Origin: an uncultured Veillonella sp.
GTDB lineage: Bacteria; Bacillota; Negativicutes; Veillonellales; Veillonellaceae
Direction of reading: 5' to 3'
Assembly: GCA_915066865.1 (NCBI GenBank)
Contig: CAJZEE010000046.1
Coordinates: 1 to 17,188, forward strand
DNA length: 17,188 bases
Each line of letters opens with the position of its first letter. Position 1 is the stretch's first letter. The position numbers were made by a program, and so were the translations under genes. Positions 1-7,817 of the stretch are shown piece after piece. Under the pieces are notes generated by a model that ran no database searches, had not been told where the DNA came from, and saw nothing but the letters and a program-made list of their open reading frames with translations.

Positions 1-150
1 TACTTTGAGTTACTCTAAAATTGTAAAAACGTTATTATATTTTACAGATTTATTTAAACATAATCTATATAATGTAATCTGTTTTATTATAATAGTTCGG
101 AATATGGCGAATGATAAAAATATTTAATATAAGATTATTCGAAAATGGTA

Positions 151-179
151 TTGCTTTTGTAAATGTTAGGTGTTACAAT
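151..179 (+). promoter_or_regulatory. Predicted sigma-70-type promoter of the purine cluster
   Basis: TTGCTT at 151-156 and TACAAT at 174-179 are separated by 17 bp, so transcription should begin near 186. That leaves about 19 nt before the leader ORF at 205. The AT-rich stretch 1-150 shows no gene that I can support; it has other weak -10-like sites (TATAAT at 68-73 and 88-93) without good -35 partners. The promoter is inferred from sequence only. Confidence 0.6.
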
Positions 180-204
180 TTGAATACAAGAAGGAGGTAG
201 CACC

Positions 205-297
205 GTGAACTATGCAAATCAACAAATTCAAAGCAAGTCTACGGAGGCTACTTGTGCGCATTTGTCCCAGTCTGTTTCGGCTGGGCTTTTTTATTAG
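205..297 (+). CDS. Putative 30-codon leader peptide upstream of purE
   Basis: A GTG start follows a strong ribosome binding site (AAGGAGG, 191-197) with 7-nt spacing. The frame stays open for 30 codons and ends at TAG 295-297. The peptide begins MNYANQQIQSKS and has three Gln codons (CAA) within codons 6-9, plus a fourth Gln at codon 22. The stop codon lies inside the AGGAGG of purE, which suggests translational coupling. The last ten codons are also an intrinsic terminator hairpin. This arrangement (promoter, short translated ORF, terminator, structural gene) is that of a ribosome-sensed attenuator. Glutamine is a substrate of purine synthesis, so Gln codons as the sensor is an attractive inference, but unproven. 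I do not recognise the peptide. An overlapping ATG at 212 opens another frame but sits 14 nt from the ribosome binding site, so it is less likely to be used. Confidence 0.5.
   Translation: MNYANQQIQSKSTEATCAHLSQSVSAGLFY
266..292 (+). terminator. Intrinsic terminator inside the purE leader (attenuator candidate)
   Basis: CCCAGTC (266-272) pairs with GGCTGGG (279-285), a 7-bp stem with one G-U pair and a 6-nt loop, followed by CTTTTTT (286-292). It lies between the promoter at 151-179 and the purE start at 306, so it should cut off or regulate the whole cluster. Just upstream, AGTCT (236-240) can pair with AGGCT (245-249). AGGCT can alternatively pair with AGTCT at 269-273 in the terminator arm. 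That offers a possible, though weak, antiterminator switch. Confidence 0.65.
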
Positions 298-305
298 GAG
301 GATCT

Positions 306-797
306 ATGAAGGTCGGTATTATCATGGGCAGCAAGTCTGACCTAGACACAATGAAAAAGGCATCATCTGTACTTGATGAGTTTAATATTCCTTATGAAAT
401 GGTTATTGCCTCAGCTCATCGTACACCAGAGGCTGTGAAGAACTTTGTCACACGACTTGAAGATGAAGGGGCTATCGCTTTTATTGCGGGTGCTGGCGCG
501 GCGGCTCACTTACCTGGTGTGGTGGCGAGCTTCACTACACTACCTGTTATCGGCATCCCTCTTAATGCAACGGCTTTAATGGGCATTGATTCTCTGCTTG
601 CTATCGTTCAAATGCCATCTGGTATGCCAGTAGCTACAATGGCTGTAGACGGTGCTAAAAATGCAGCACTCTTTGCAGTACAAATTGGGGCAGCTTTCAA
701 TAAAGACCTGAAAGAGCAATATCAACAATATCGTAAAGATATGGCAGATAAAGTCTTAGCAGACAATGCAGAACTACAAGGTGCTATTCAAATTTAA
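306..797 (+). CDS. purE: N5-carboxyaminoimidazole ribonucleotide mutase, class I PurE
   Basis: This 163-residue cytoplasmic enzyme moves the carboxyl group of N5-CAIR to C4 to give CAIR in purine synthesis. The start is ATG 306, preceded by AGGAGG (296-301); translation from the upstream TTG at 252 would run through the terminator hairpin and is rejected. The N-terminal GSKSD loop (residues 8-12), SAHRTP (36-41, His38) and AGAGAAAHLPG (61-71, His68) match class I bacterial PurE. The class II (AIR carboxylase) pattern differs at these loops. Class I enzymes normally need PurK to make N5-CAIR from AIR, ATP and bicarbonate, and no purK is adjacent. A weak hairpin (793-799 with 815-821) and about 100 bp separate purE from purC, with no obvious T-run. 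The family call is firm; the missing PurK partner is the oddity. Confidence 0.95.
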   Translation: MKVGIIMGSKSDLDTMKKASSVLDEFNIPYEMVIASAHRTPEAVKNFVTRLEDEGAIAFIAGAGAAAHLPGVVASFTTLPVIGIPLNATALMGIDSLLAIVQMPSGMPVATMAVDGAKNAALFAVQIGAAFNKDLKEQYQQYRKDMADKVLADNAELQGAIQI

Positions 798-898
798 TCA
801 TCTAAATCATCGCTGATTAAATGTTGGTTAAGAAAAACAGTTTATTTAGATATCTATTACATAGTTTGTATCATTAATTACGATAAAGGAGAAAAATC

Positions 899-1627
899 AT
901 GGCTAACATCGATTTGGAAAAATTAACATTATTGTACGAAGGCAAAGCAAAACAAGTATATGCAACAGATAATAAAGATGAGTACATCGTTCATTACAAA
1001 GATGATGCCACTGCATTTAATGGTGAAAAACATGACACCATCCTTGGTAAAGGCGTGTTGAATAACAAGATTTCCTCTTTCTTCTTTGAATTGTTGAAAA
1101 AAGAAGGCGTACCAACTCATTTCGTTCGTCGTGAAGATGATCGCAACCAAACAGTACTTACATTAAAAATAGTTCCTCTTGAAGTTATCGTTCGTAATAT
1201 TGCGGCTGGCTCTATGGCTAAACGCTTTGGCATTGAAGAAGGAACTCCACTTAAACATCCAATACTTGAGTTTTGCTATAAAAACGATGAATTAGGCGAT
1301 CCGTTTGCCAACGAATCCCAAATCACTGCACTTGGTTGGGCTACTCAAGAACAACTTGATATCATTTCTACGATTACTTTAAAGGTAAATGATATATTGA
1401 AGAAATTTTTGGCTACTAAAAATGTGACCCTTGTAGATTTCAAGGTAGAATTTGGTACCCATAATGGTGAAGTTTTATTGGGTGATGAAATTTCTCCTGA
1501 TACATGCCGTTTCTGGGATGCTACAACTGGTGAAAAACTCGACAAAGACCGTTTCCGTCGAGATCTTGGTAATATTGAAGAAGCATATAAGGAAATGTTA
1601 TTCCGTCTTACAGGTGAGCGTGCCTAA
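899..1627 (+). CDS. purC: Phosphoribosylaminoimidazole-succinocarboxamide (SAICAR) synthase
   Basis: PurC joins aspartate to CAIR with ATP to form SAICAR in the cytoplasm. The 242-residue length is usual for stand-alone bacterial PurC. Diagnostic segments are the N-terminal YEGKAKQVY nucleotide loop (about residues 13-21), DDATAFNGEKHDTILGKG, the VPLEVIVRNIAAGS signature near residue 100, and LLGDEISPDTCRFWD near residues 193-207. The start follows AAAGGAG (885-891) with 7-nt spacing. purF begins 11 nt after the stop, so the two are almost certainly co-transcribed. PurC acts directly after PurE. The next enzyme, PurB, is not encoded in this window. Confidence 0.97.
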   Translation: MANIDLEKLTLLYEGKAKQVYATDNKDEYIVHYKDDATAFNGEKHDTILGKGVLNNKISSFFFELLKKEGVPTHFVRREDDRNQTVLTLKIVPLEVIVRNIAAGSMAKRFGIEEGTPLKHPILEFCYKNDELGDPFANESQITALGWATQEQLDIISTITLKVNDILKKFLATKNVTLVDFKVEFGTHNGEVLLGDEISPDTCRFWDATTGEKLDKDRFRRDLGNIEEAYKEMLFRLTGERA

Positions 1628-1638
1628 TAGGGGGGAAG

Positions 1639-3057
1639 ATGAACTACGATTCTGTTTTTGATAAATGGCACGAAGAGTGTGGTGTGTTCGGCATCTATGA
1701 TAGAACCGTTGACGTAGCACGCTATGTATATTGGGGGCTATTTGCTCTCCAACATCGTGGTCAAGAAAGTGCGGGCATTGCTGTTACCGATGGTCATGAT
1801 GTAGAACTGAAAAAAGGCATGGGCTTGTTGACCGAGGCTATCAAAGAATTACCATCTTTGCCAAGCTATATGGGGACTGGTCATGTGCGGTACTCTACGA
1901 CCGGGTCCAATAATCCGCGTAATATCCAGCCTTTGGTTATTCACTACCAAGGCGGTCAAATTGCGGTGGCTCACAATGGAAACTTAACGAATGCCTTATC
2001 TATTCGAAAACGTCTTGAAGCCGATGGTTCCATCTTTCAAACGACGATGGACTCTGAGGTTATTGTAAACCTGATTGCCCGCTCTAAAGCAGAAACACAA
2101 GCGGAACGAATTGCCGATGCGGCACGTCAAATTGAAGGGGCGTTCTCTTTAGTCATTACTACGAACGACTCTTTAGTAGGTGTACGAGACCCTCAAGGAT
2201 TTAGACCACTTTGTTTAGGTAAAACTGAAAATGGTTATGTGCTCTCTAGTGAAAGCTGTGCTTTTGATGCGATTAAGGCAGAGTTTATTCGTCATATAGA
2301 TCCTGGTGAAATGGTTATCATCGATGACTCTGGTGTGCGTAGTACTATCTATGCGGAACCAGAAAAAATCGATAAAAAACTTTGCGTCTTTGAATACATC
2401 TATTTTGCACGTGGCGATAGTCATATCGATGGTCAATCCGTATATCAATCTCGGCTAAATATGGGCCGCGAACTATATAACGAAACTAAGTATAATGCGG
2501 ACATCGTAATGTCCATTCCGGATTCCGGTACAACAGCTGCATTAGGTTATGCTCGTGCATCGGGTATCCCTTTTGCAGAAGGTTTAGTTAAGAACCGTTA
2601 TAGCGGTCGTACCTTTATTAAACCAAATCAAGAGGAACGAGAATTAGCTGTTCGTATGAAGCTAAATGCATTGCCACATATTGTTGGAGGTAAGCGTATC
2701 GTCCTTATTGATGATTCTATTGTGCGCGGTACTACGAGTGGTATCATTGTAAAAATGCTAAAAGAGGCTGGTGCTAAAGAGATTTATATGTGTATTAGTT
2801 CTCCAACTATTGAGTATTCCTGTCACTATGGCATTGATACATCGGTGCGTAAAGAACTTATAGCAGCTACTCATACAGTGGATGAAATTAGAGATTTTAT
2901 CAAGGCTGATAAATTACATTACTTGTCTCGTGAAGGCCTATGTCGTGCTGTATCTGATGTAAAGCCAGATGATTTATGTTTTGCATGTTTCAATGGTGAT
3001 TATAGTGTAGCGGTTCCTGCGGACCAAGAGGAAGGGGTCAAATATGTGCTCGAATAA
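1639..3057 (+). CDS. purF: Amidophosphoribosyltransferase (glutamine PRPP amidotransferase), Fe-S type
   Basis: PurF makes phosphoribosylamine from PRPP and glutamine, the first committed step of the pathway. The 472-residue protein has an N-terminal Ntn glutaminase domain. Cys14, in the ECGVFGI motif, would be the nucleophile after removal of a 13-residue propeptide. HVRYSTTG and AHNGNL follow. The C-terminal phosphoribosyltransferase domain carries the PRPP loop VLIDDSIVRGTTS (355-367). Four cysteines at 249, 395, 447 and 450 match the 4Fe-4S ligands of the Bacillus subtilis enzyme (CVFEYIYF, YSCHYGID, CFAC), so I infer an oxygen-sensitive cluster and propeptide processing. The start has a GGGGGG-rich ribosome binding site just after purC, and the 3' end overlaps purM by 14 bp. 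In B. subtilis this enzyme is feedback-inhibited by purine nucleotides. Confidence 0.97.
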   Translation: MNYDSVFDKWHEECGVFGIYDRTVDVARYVYWGLFALQHRGQESAGIAVTDGHDVELKKGMGLLTEAIKELPSLPSYMGTGHVRYSTTGSNNPRNIQPLVIHYQGGQIAVAHNGNLTNALSIRKRLEADGSIFQTTMDSEVIVNLIARSKAETQAERIADAARQIEGAFSLVITTNDSLVGVRDPQGFRPLCLGKTENGYVLSSESCAFDAIKAEFIRHIDPGEMVIIDDSGVRSTIYAEPEKIDKKLCVFEYIYFARGDSHIDGQSVYQSRLNMGRELYNETKYNADIVMSIPDSGTTAALGYARASGIPFAEGLVKNRYSGRTFIKPNQEERELAVRMKLNALPHIVGGKRIVLIDDSIVRGTTSGIIVKMLKEAGAKEIYMCISSPTIEYSCHYGIDTSVRKELIAATHTVDEIRDFIKADKLHYLSREGLCRAVSDVKPDDLCFACFNGDYSVAVPADQEEGVKYVLE

Positions 3058-4105
3058 AACTAGTTTAACCTATCGTGATGCAGGTGTTGATATCGATGCA
3101 GGTAATCGCGCCGTAGAACTGATGAAAGAATCTGTTAAACGCACGTATACACCGGGTGTTGTTGGTGATTTAGGTGGTTTTGGGGGACTCTATTCCTTAG
3201 CTGGTCATGCTATGTCTGATCCTATGCTCGTATCTGGTACAGATGGGGTGGGCACCAAATTACGTCTCGCTATTATGATGGATAAACATGATACTATCGG
3301 TCAAGACTGTGTAGCTATGAGTGTTAATGATATCCTCGTACAAGGTGCTACACCTTTATTCTTCCTTGATTATATTGCGGTTGGCAAACTAGAGCCTGTA
3401 AAAGTGGCGGATATCGTACGTGGTGTAGCTGAGGCGTGCGAAGAATCAGGCTGCGCTTTACTAGGCGGTGAAACTGCTGAGATGGCAGGTTTCTACGATG
3501 ATGAGGATTATGATGTAGCTGGTTTTGCCGTTGGTATCGTAGATCGTCCTAAATTGATTACTGGTGAAAGTATTAAAGCTGGTGATGTGATTTTGGGCTT
3601 GCCATCTTCTGGGGTTCACTCTAACGGTTTCTCCTTAGTTCGTAAAATCGTATTTGATCACAAAGGTTTTTCTATTGATCAAGATATTCCTGAATTTGGC
3701 AAAACACTGGGAGAAGAATTATTAACACCAACGCGCTTATACCCTAAGGCCGTGTTGCCTTTGATTAAAGAAGATTTAATTAAAGGTATGGTTCATATTA
3801 CGGGCGGGGGCTTCTATGAAAATATTCCCCGCGTCTTACCTACGGGAGTAACGGCAGAGATCGATTGTGATACATGGCCTCGCCTTCCTGTATTCGAAAA
3901 ACTACAAGAATGGGGCAATGTAGATTGGCATGAAATGTACCGTACTTTCAACATGGGCATTGGTATGATACTCATCGTTGATGAAAAGGATGTTGAAAAG
4001 GTTAAAGAAAACCTCGATAACCGTGATGAAGCAGTATATGAAATTGGCCGCATCGTAAGCGGTGATGGTCCTGTTGTCCTTAAAGGGGCTGAATTTGATG
4101 TGTAA
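3044..4105 (+). CDS. purM: Phosphoribosylformylglycinamidine cyclo-ligase (AIR synthase)
   Basis: PurM closes the imidazole ring: FGAM plus ATP gives AIR. The 353-residue length fits the family (about 345 in Escherichia coli). Motifs in order are YRDAGVDIDAGN (about residues 10-21), TPGVVGDLGGFGG (about 37-49), VSGTDGVGTKLRLA (63-76), a metal and ATP-binding segment with GQDCVAMSVNDILVQGA, and LLGGETAEMAGFY. The start ATG 3044 lies inside the end of purF with the ribosome binding site AGGAAGGGG upstream, giving a 14-bp overlap and probable coupling. purN starts 8 bp before the purM stop. The substrate FGAM needs PurL (or PurQ, PurS and PurL), not encoded in this window. Confidence 0.97.
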   Translation: MCSNKTSLTYRDAGVDIDAGNRAVELMKESVKRTYTPGVVGDLGGFGGLYSLAGHAMSDPMLVSGTDGVGTKLRLAIMMDKHDTIGQDCVAMSVNDILVQGATPLFFLDYIAVGKLEPVKVADIVRGVAEACEESGCALLGGETAEMAGFYDDEDYDVAGFAVGIVDRPKLITGESIKAGDVILGLPSSGVHSNGFSLVRKIVFDHKGFSIDQDIPEFGKTLGEELLTPTRLYPKAVLPLIKEDLIKGMVHITGGGFYENIPRVLPTGVTAEIDCDTWPRLPVFEKLQEWGNVDWHEMYRTFNMGIGMILIVDEKDVEKVKENLDNRDEAVYEIGRIVSGDGPVVLKGAEFDV

Positions 4106-4715
4106 TTCTAAAAAGCGATTAGCCCTCTTTGCCAGTGGTCGTGGATCCAATGGAGAAGCATTGCATAAAGCCATGCAAGAAGGTTATATTAACGGCGAGT
4201 TTGTTATAATCATTACAGATCATGGTACAGCCGGTATTGTGGACCGCTCCAAATCTTGGAATATTCCTCTCATTGTGATCGAACGTAACGATTATGATTC
4301 AAAAGCTAGCTTTGAACAAGCTCAATTAGATGCCTTAGAGCCCTATAAGGTAGATGGTATTGTATTAGCTGGCTATATGCGAATAGTTGGGGCTAAGCTC
4401 ATTGAACGCTATGAGTATAAGATTTTAAATATCCATCCTGCTCTGTTGCCATCGTTTCCGGGCCTTCATGGTCATCAACAAGCAATTGAGGCGGGCGTGA
4501 AAATTACTGGTTGTACGGTACACTTTGTTGATGCAGGAATGGATACAGGACCTATTATTATGCAGAATACGGTGCCTGTATTACCCGATGATACAGAGGA
4601 TACTTTAAGTGATAGATTATTACCTATCGAACATAAAACGTATAAAGAGGCATTGCGACTATTTTGTGAGGATAAGCTCACTATAAAAGGTCGTACGGTT
4701 TATATTGAAGATTGA
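4098..4715 (+). CDS. purN: Phosphoribosylglycinamide (GAR) formyltransferase, folate-dependent
   Basis: PurN transfers a formyl group from 10-formyltetrahydrofolate to GAR. I choose ATG 4098 rather than the upstream in-frame ATG 4062, because AAAGGGG (4082-4088) is well placed and the family motif FASGRGSN then begins near residue 10. The protein is 205 residues (212 in E. coli). Catalytic residues are visible: Asn111 and His113 in NIHPALLPSFPG, and Asp149 in DAGMDTGPI, matching Asn106/His108/Asp144 of E. coli. LAGYMRIVG lies just before. The gene overlaps purM by 8 bp and ends 26 bp before purH. The formate-dependent alternative PurT is a different (ATP-grasp) family, so this is clearly the folate enzyme. 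Confidence 0.96.
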   Translation: MCNSKKRLALFASGRGSNGEALHKAMQEGYINGEFVIIITDHGTAGIVDRSKSWNIPLIVIERNDYDSKASFEQAQLDALEPYKVDGIVLAGYMRIVGAKLIERYEYKILNIHPALLPSFPGLHGHQQAIEAGVKITGCTVHFVDAGMDTGPIIMQNTVPVLPDDTEDTLSDRLLPIEHKTYKEALRLFCEDKLTIKGRTVYIED

Positions 4716-4741
4716 TATGCGTAAGCAAATGGAGAGGTTAC

Positions 4742-6271
4742 ATGATTAAAAATGCACTGCTTAGTGTTTCTGATAAAACGGGTATTGTAGACTTTGCGAA
4801 AGGTTTAGTTGATTTAGGGGTAACCATTTATTCCACAGGTGGGACCCTTAAAGCCATAACCGAAGCAGGTATTCCGGCAAAATCGGTAGAGTCTTTGACT
4901 GATTTTCCTGAAATGATGGATGGCCGCGTAAAGACATTACATCCTAAGGTGCATGGTGGTATTTTGGCTATCCGTGATAATGCGGAGCATAAACAAGCTA
5001 TGGCAGAACACGGTATTGAACCAATCGACCTTGTTGTGGTCAATCTTTACCCGTTCCGTGAAACCATTGCAAAACCTAATGTATCCCTAGAAGAGGCCAT
5101 TGAAAATATCGATATTGGTGGTCCTACGATGGTTCGTTCTGCAGCAAAAAATCATGCGTACGTAGGCATCGTAGTAAATCCAAATCATTACGATGAAATT
5201 TTGAAGATGCTTAAAGACCAAGGAGAATTGACTAAGGAATATCGTTTTGGTCTTGCCAAAGAAGCCTTTGCTCATACAGCGGCTTACGATGTGGCCATCG
5301 CTAATTATATGAGTGGAATCTTGAATGAAGGTCCTACACCTCCTGAATATCTGAGCGCTTATGAAAAGGTAACAAATCTTAGATATGGCGAAAATCCGCA
5401 TCAACAAGCAGCGTTCTACAAAGAAATTGGTACAGCTCATGGCATGGGGGCTTTGAAACAACTACATGGCAAAGAGCTTTCCTATAACAACATCGTAGAC
5501 ATGGAAGCGGCATGGAACATGGTGTGGGAATTTACAGACCCCGCGGCATGTATCATTAAACATACAAACCCTTGTGGCGCGGCTACAGCAGCTACATTAC
5601 ATGATGCCTATGTAAATGCGTACGAAGCAGATTCCGTATCTGCCTTTGGTGGAATCGTAGCCTTAAATCGTGAAGTAGATGCATGTACAGCGGAGGAAAT
5701 GAGCAAAATTTTCTTAGAAGTTATTATGGCGCCAGCTTTCAAAAAAGAAGCATTAGATATCCTTGAAGTAAAGAAAAATATTCGCCTCATCGAGCTATCT
5801 AAGCCGGAATCTGGCCAAGTGACTGTGAAAAAGGTGTCTGGTGGTTTATTAGTGCAAACAGAAGACGATCTAGTAGAAGATCGTGCTAACTATAAAGTTG
5901 TTACGAAGGTACAACCGACAGAGGAACAATGGAAAGCCCTTGAATTTGCATGGAAACTTGTAAAACATGTAAAGTCCAATGCTATTTTGATTTCTAATGA
6001 AAAGCGTACCCTTGGCGTTGGGGCCGGTCAGATGAATCGCGTAGGCTCTGCAAAAATTGCCCTTGAACAAGCCGGGGAAGCCGCAAAAGGTGCTGTTTTG
6101 GCATCCGATGCATTCTTCCCCTTTGGCGATACCGTAGAAACAGCGGCAAAACATGGCATTGCAGCTATTATTCAACCAGGTGGCTCTATTCGCGATGAAG
6201 AATCCATCAAAGCGGCTGACGAAGCGGGCATTGCTATGGTATTTACAAATATTCGTCACTTTAAACATTAA
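4742..6271 (+). CDS. purH: Bifunctional AICAR formyltransferase / IMP cyclohydrolase
   Basis: PurH performs the last two steps, formylating AICAR with 10-formyltetrahydrofolate and cyclising FAICAR to IMP. ATG 4742 is chosen because it follows GGAGAGG (4731-4737) and begins MIKNALLSVSDKTGI, the conserved N terminus; the in-frame extension to 4712 is not family-like. The 509-residue length is typical. The N-terminal IMP cyclohydrolase (MGS-like) domain holds YSTGGT and MDGRVKTLHPKVHGG. The C-terminal transferase domain holds RYGENPHQ, KHTNPCGAA (Lys273 and His274, catalytic pair), SAFGGIVALNR, QMNRVGSA and the terminal SDAFFPFGDTVE...QPGGSIRDEE region. It ends in FTNIRHFKH, a normal PurH C terminus. 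A 146-bp gap with its own promoter follows before purD. Confidence 0.97.
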   Translation: MIKNALLSVSDKTGIVDFAKGLVDLGVTIYSTGGTLKAITEAGIPAKSVESLTDFPEMMDGRVKTLHPKVHGGILAIRDNAEHKQAMAEHGIEPIDLVVVNLYPFRETIAKPNVSLEEAIENIDIGGPTMVRSAAKNHAYVGIVVNPNHYDEILKMLKDQGELTKEYRFGLAKEAFAHTAAYDVAIANYMSGILNEGPTPPEYLSAYEKVTNLRYGENPHQQAAFYKEIGTAHGMGALKQLHGKELSYNNIVDMEAAWNMVWEFTDPAACIIKHTNPCGAATAATLHDAYVNAYEADSVSAFGGIVALNREVDACTAEEMSKIFLEVIMAPAFKKEALDILEVKKNIRLIELSKPESGQVTVKKVSGGLLVQTEDDLVEDRANYKVVTKVQPTEEQWKALEFAWKLVKHVKSNAILISNEKRTLGVGAGQMNRVGSAKIALEQAGEAAKGAVLASDAFFPFGDTVETAAKHGIAAIIQPGGSIRDEESIKAADEAGIAMVFTNIRHFKH

Positions 6272-6348
6272 TTGGTTAAGAACTTTTAGCGGATTGTAAA
6301 ACACTATCAGGGTAAAATATCTAATGTACGGTCAAGAAGTATTGATGC

Positions 6349-6377
6349 TTGGCATGGTTTCGTTATGTGTTTATATT
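6349..6377 (+). promoter_or_regulatory. Predicted internal promoter for purD
   Basis: TTGGCA (6349-6354) and TATATT (6372-6377) each match consensus at five of six positions and have an ideal 17-bp spacer, with a start expected near 6384. The 146-bp purH-purD gap shows no terminator, so purD could be transcribed both by read-through and independently. Confidence 0.55.
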
Positions 6378-6417
6378 ATTATGAACTTGATGGCGTTTAG
6401 GCGCCGATGGAGGACTT

Positions 6418-7680
6418 ATGAAAGTATGTGTAATCGGTAACGGCGGCCGCGAACATGCATTGGCGTGGCGATTGTCCATCAGCCCTAGCGTAACAAAGGT
6501 ATACGCCATTCCTGGCAGCGCGGCCATGTCAGATTGTGCAGAGCTAGTTGGCATCGATTGGCAACAAAGCGATCATTTGATTAGCTTTTTGAAAGAGAAT
6601 CAAGTTGATTTAGTTGTTGTTGGCCCTGAGGCTCCTTTGGTAGTAGGTTTAGCAGATGTACTCAATAAGGTGAGTATTCCTGTTTTTGGTCCATCCAAAG
6701 CCGCCGCTCAACTAGAGGGCTCAAAGGTATTTGCCAAGAATCTCATGAAAAAATACAACATTCCAACTGCTGCGTATGGTGTATTCCATAAGATAGATGA
6801 AGCAAAAACTTTTATCGCTCAAACAGGAGCACCTATCGTTGTTAAAGCTGACGGCTTGGCGGCAGGCAAGGGGGTTGGAGTAGCCATGACCGTAGACGAA
6901 GCGAATGCAGCTGTGGACGATATGCTCAGCGGTAATCGATTCGGTGATGCAGGCAGCACCGTTGTTATCGAAGAGTTTATGGACGGTGAAGAGGCTAGTT
7001 TATTAGCCTTTGTAGATGGCAAGACCGTTGTTCCCATGATTGCCTCTCAAGATCATAAACGCATCTTTGATGGGGATAAAGGGCCTAATACTGGTGGCAT
7101 GGGGACTTATGCACCGGCACCAGTTCTTACGGATGCATTGCGGGACGAAGCGATGAAAACTATCTTGGAGCCTATGGTAGCGGCTATGGAAAAGGAAGGT
7201 ATGCCGTATGTGGGCTGCCTCTACGCGGGGCTTATGATTACTGACGAAGGTCCTAAGGTGGTAGAGTTCAATGCACGATTTGGAGACCCTGAAACGCAAG
7301 TTGTATTGCCTCTACTAGATAGTGATTTAGGTCAAATCATGATGGCCTGTGCTACGGGCACATTAACAGCTGATATGGTGAAATGGAAAGACTCCTCGGC
7401 GGCCTGCGTTATCCTTGCTTCTAAGGGTTATCCTGAAACTTCATCAAAGGGCGATGTCATCAGTGGAGATATTAAACAATATGACACAACCATCGTATTC
7501 CACTCTGGTACAAAGCTTGTAGGTGAAAACTATGTCACTAATGGCGGTCGTGTGCTCGGTGTTGTCGGTCTTGGCAAAGACCTTAGAACTGCACTTGATA
7601 GAGCCTATGGACGTATAGAGCATATCGACTTTGAAGGCATGCAATATCGTACAGATATTGGGGCTAAGGCTTTCAAATAA
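6418..7680 (+). CDS. purD: Phosphoribosylamine-glycine ligase (GAR synthetase)
   Basis: PurD ligates glycine to phosphoribosylamine with ATP, the second step of the pathway. The 420-residue ATP-grasp protein shows the N-terminal GNGGREHALAW (about residues 7-17), GPEAPLVVGLAD, the ATP-binding KADGLAAGKGV (about 142-152), DHKRIFDGDKGPNTGGMG, and the metal-binding VEFNARFGDPETQ. The ATG at 6418 follows GGAGG (6409-6413). It closes the purine cluster and is followed after 24 bp by a hairpin terminator. PurD acts immediately after PurF and supplies GAR to PurN, so its separate promoter upstream is notable. Confidence 0.97.
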   Translation: MKVCVIGNGGREHALAWRLSISPSVTKVYAIPGSAAMSDCAELVGIDWQQSDHLISFLKENQVDLVVVGPEAPLVVGLADVLNKVSIPVFGPSKAAAQLEGSKVFAKNLMKKYNIPTAAYGVFHKIDEAKTFIAQTGAPIVVKADGLAAGKGVGVAMTVDEANAAVDDMLSGNRFGDAGSTVVIEEFMDGEEASLLAFVDGKTVVPMIASQDHKRIFDGDKGPNTGGMGTYAPAPVLTDALRDEAMKTILEPMVAAMEKEGMPYVGCLYAGLMITDEGPKVVEFNARFGDPETQVVLPLLDSDLGQIMMACATGTLTADMVKWKDSSAACVILASKGYPETSSKGDVISGDIKQYDTTIVFHSGTKLVGENYVTNGGRVLGVVGLGKDLRTALDRAYGRIEHIDFEGMQYRTDIGAKAFK

Positions 7681-7704
7681 AGTAACAACATTTTAAATAT
7701 AATG

Positions 7705-7756
7705 AAAACCTCTATATTTATGCATAACGCATGCGGTGTAGAGGTTTTTATTTTCT
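7705..7756 (+). terminator. Intrinsic terminator after purD
   Basis: AAAACCTCTA (7705-7714) pairs with TAGAGGTTTT (7739-7748), enclosing a smaller GCAT/ATGC stem, and is followed by TATTTTCT. The flanking A and T runs would let it work in both directions. It separates the purine cluster from the menaquinone cluster. Confidence 0.75.
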
Positions 7757-7775
7757 ACCTTTTAATGGTTACCTG

Positions 7776-7784
7776 TGATATAAT
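7776..7784 (+). promoter_or_regulatory. Predicted extended -10 promoter of the menF leader
   Basis: TGA followed by a perfect TATAAT (7779-7784) forms an extended -10 element. No good -35 is visible 17 bp upstream. Transcription would start near 7791, about 150 nt before menF, making the leader RNA described next. Confidence 0.5.
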
Positions 7785-7817
7785 AAATTAGATATAAAGA
7801 GGGCCCATCGACGTGTG

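Noticed and set aside
86..140. Purine-riboswitch-like half motif: TATAAT (88-93), then a GTTCG/CGAAT hairpin with loop GAATATGG.
   Set aside because: The invariant junction TTTCTACC and the third helix are absent, the loop is one base too long, and the stretch lies upstream of the best promoter (151-179), so it would not be transcribed with purE from there. It might be a decayed remnant.
252..305. N-terminal extension of PurE from a TTG at 252.
   Set aside because: It would translate through the terminator hairpin, lacks a ribosome binding site, and ATG 306 has a perfect one and gives the normal family N terminus.
4062..4097. Longer PurN from ATG 4062.
   Set aside because: The extra 12 residues are not family-like and ATG 4098 has the better ribosome binding site and a usual short overlap with purM.
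5870..6304. Long open frame of 144 codons on the minus strand opposite purH.
   Set aside because: It is antisense to conserved purH coding sequence, has no recognisable motif, and is best explained as a shadow of codon bias. The same applies to the other antisense frames over the pur and men genes.
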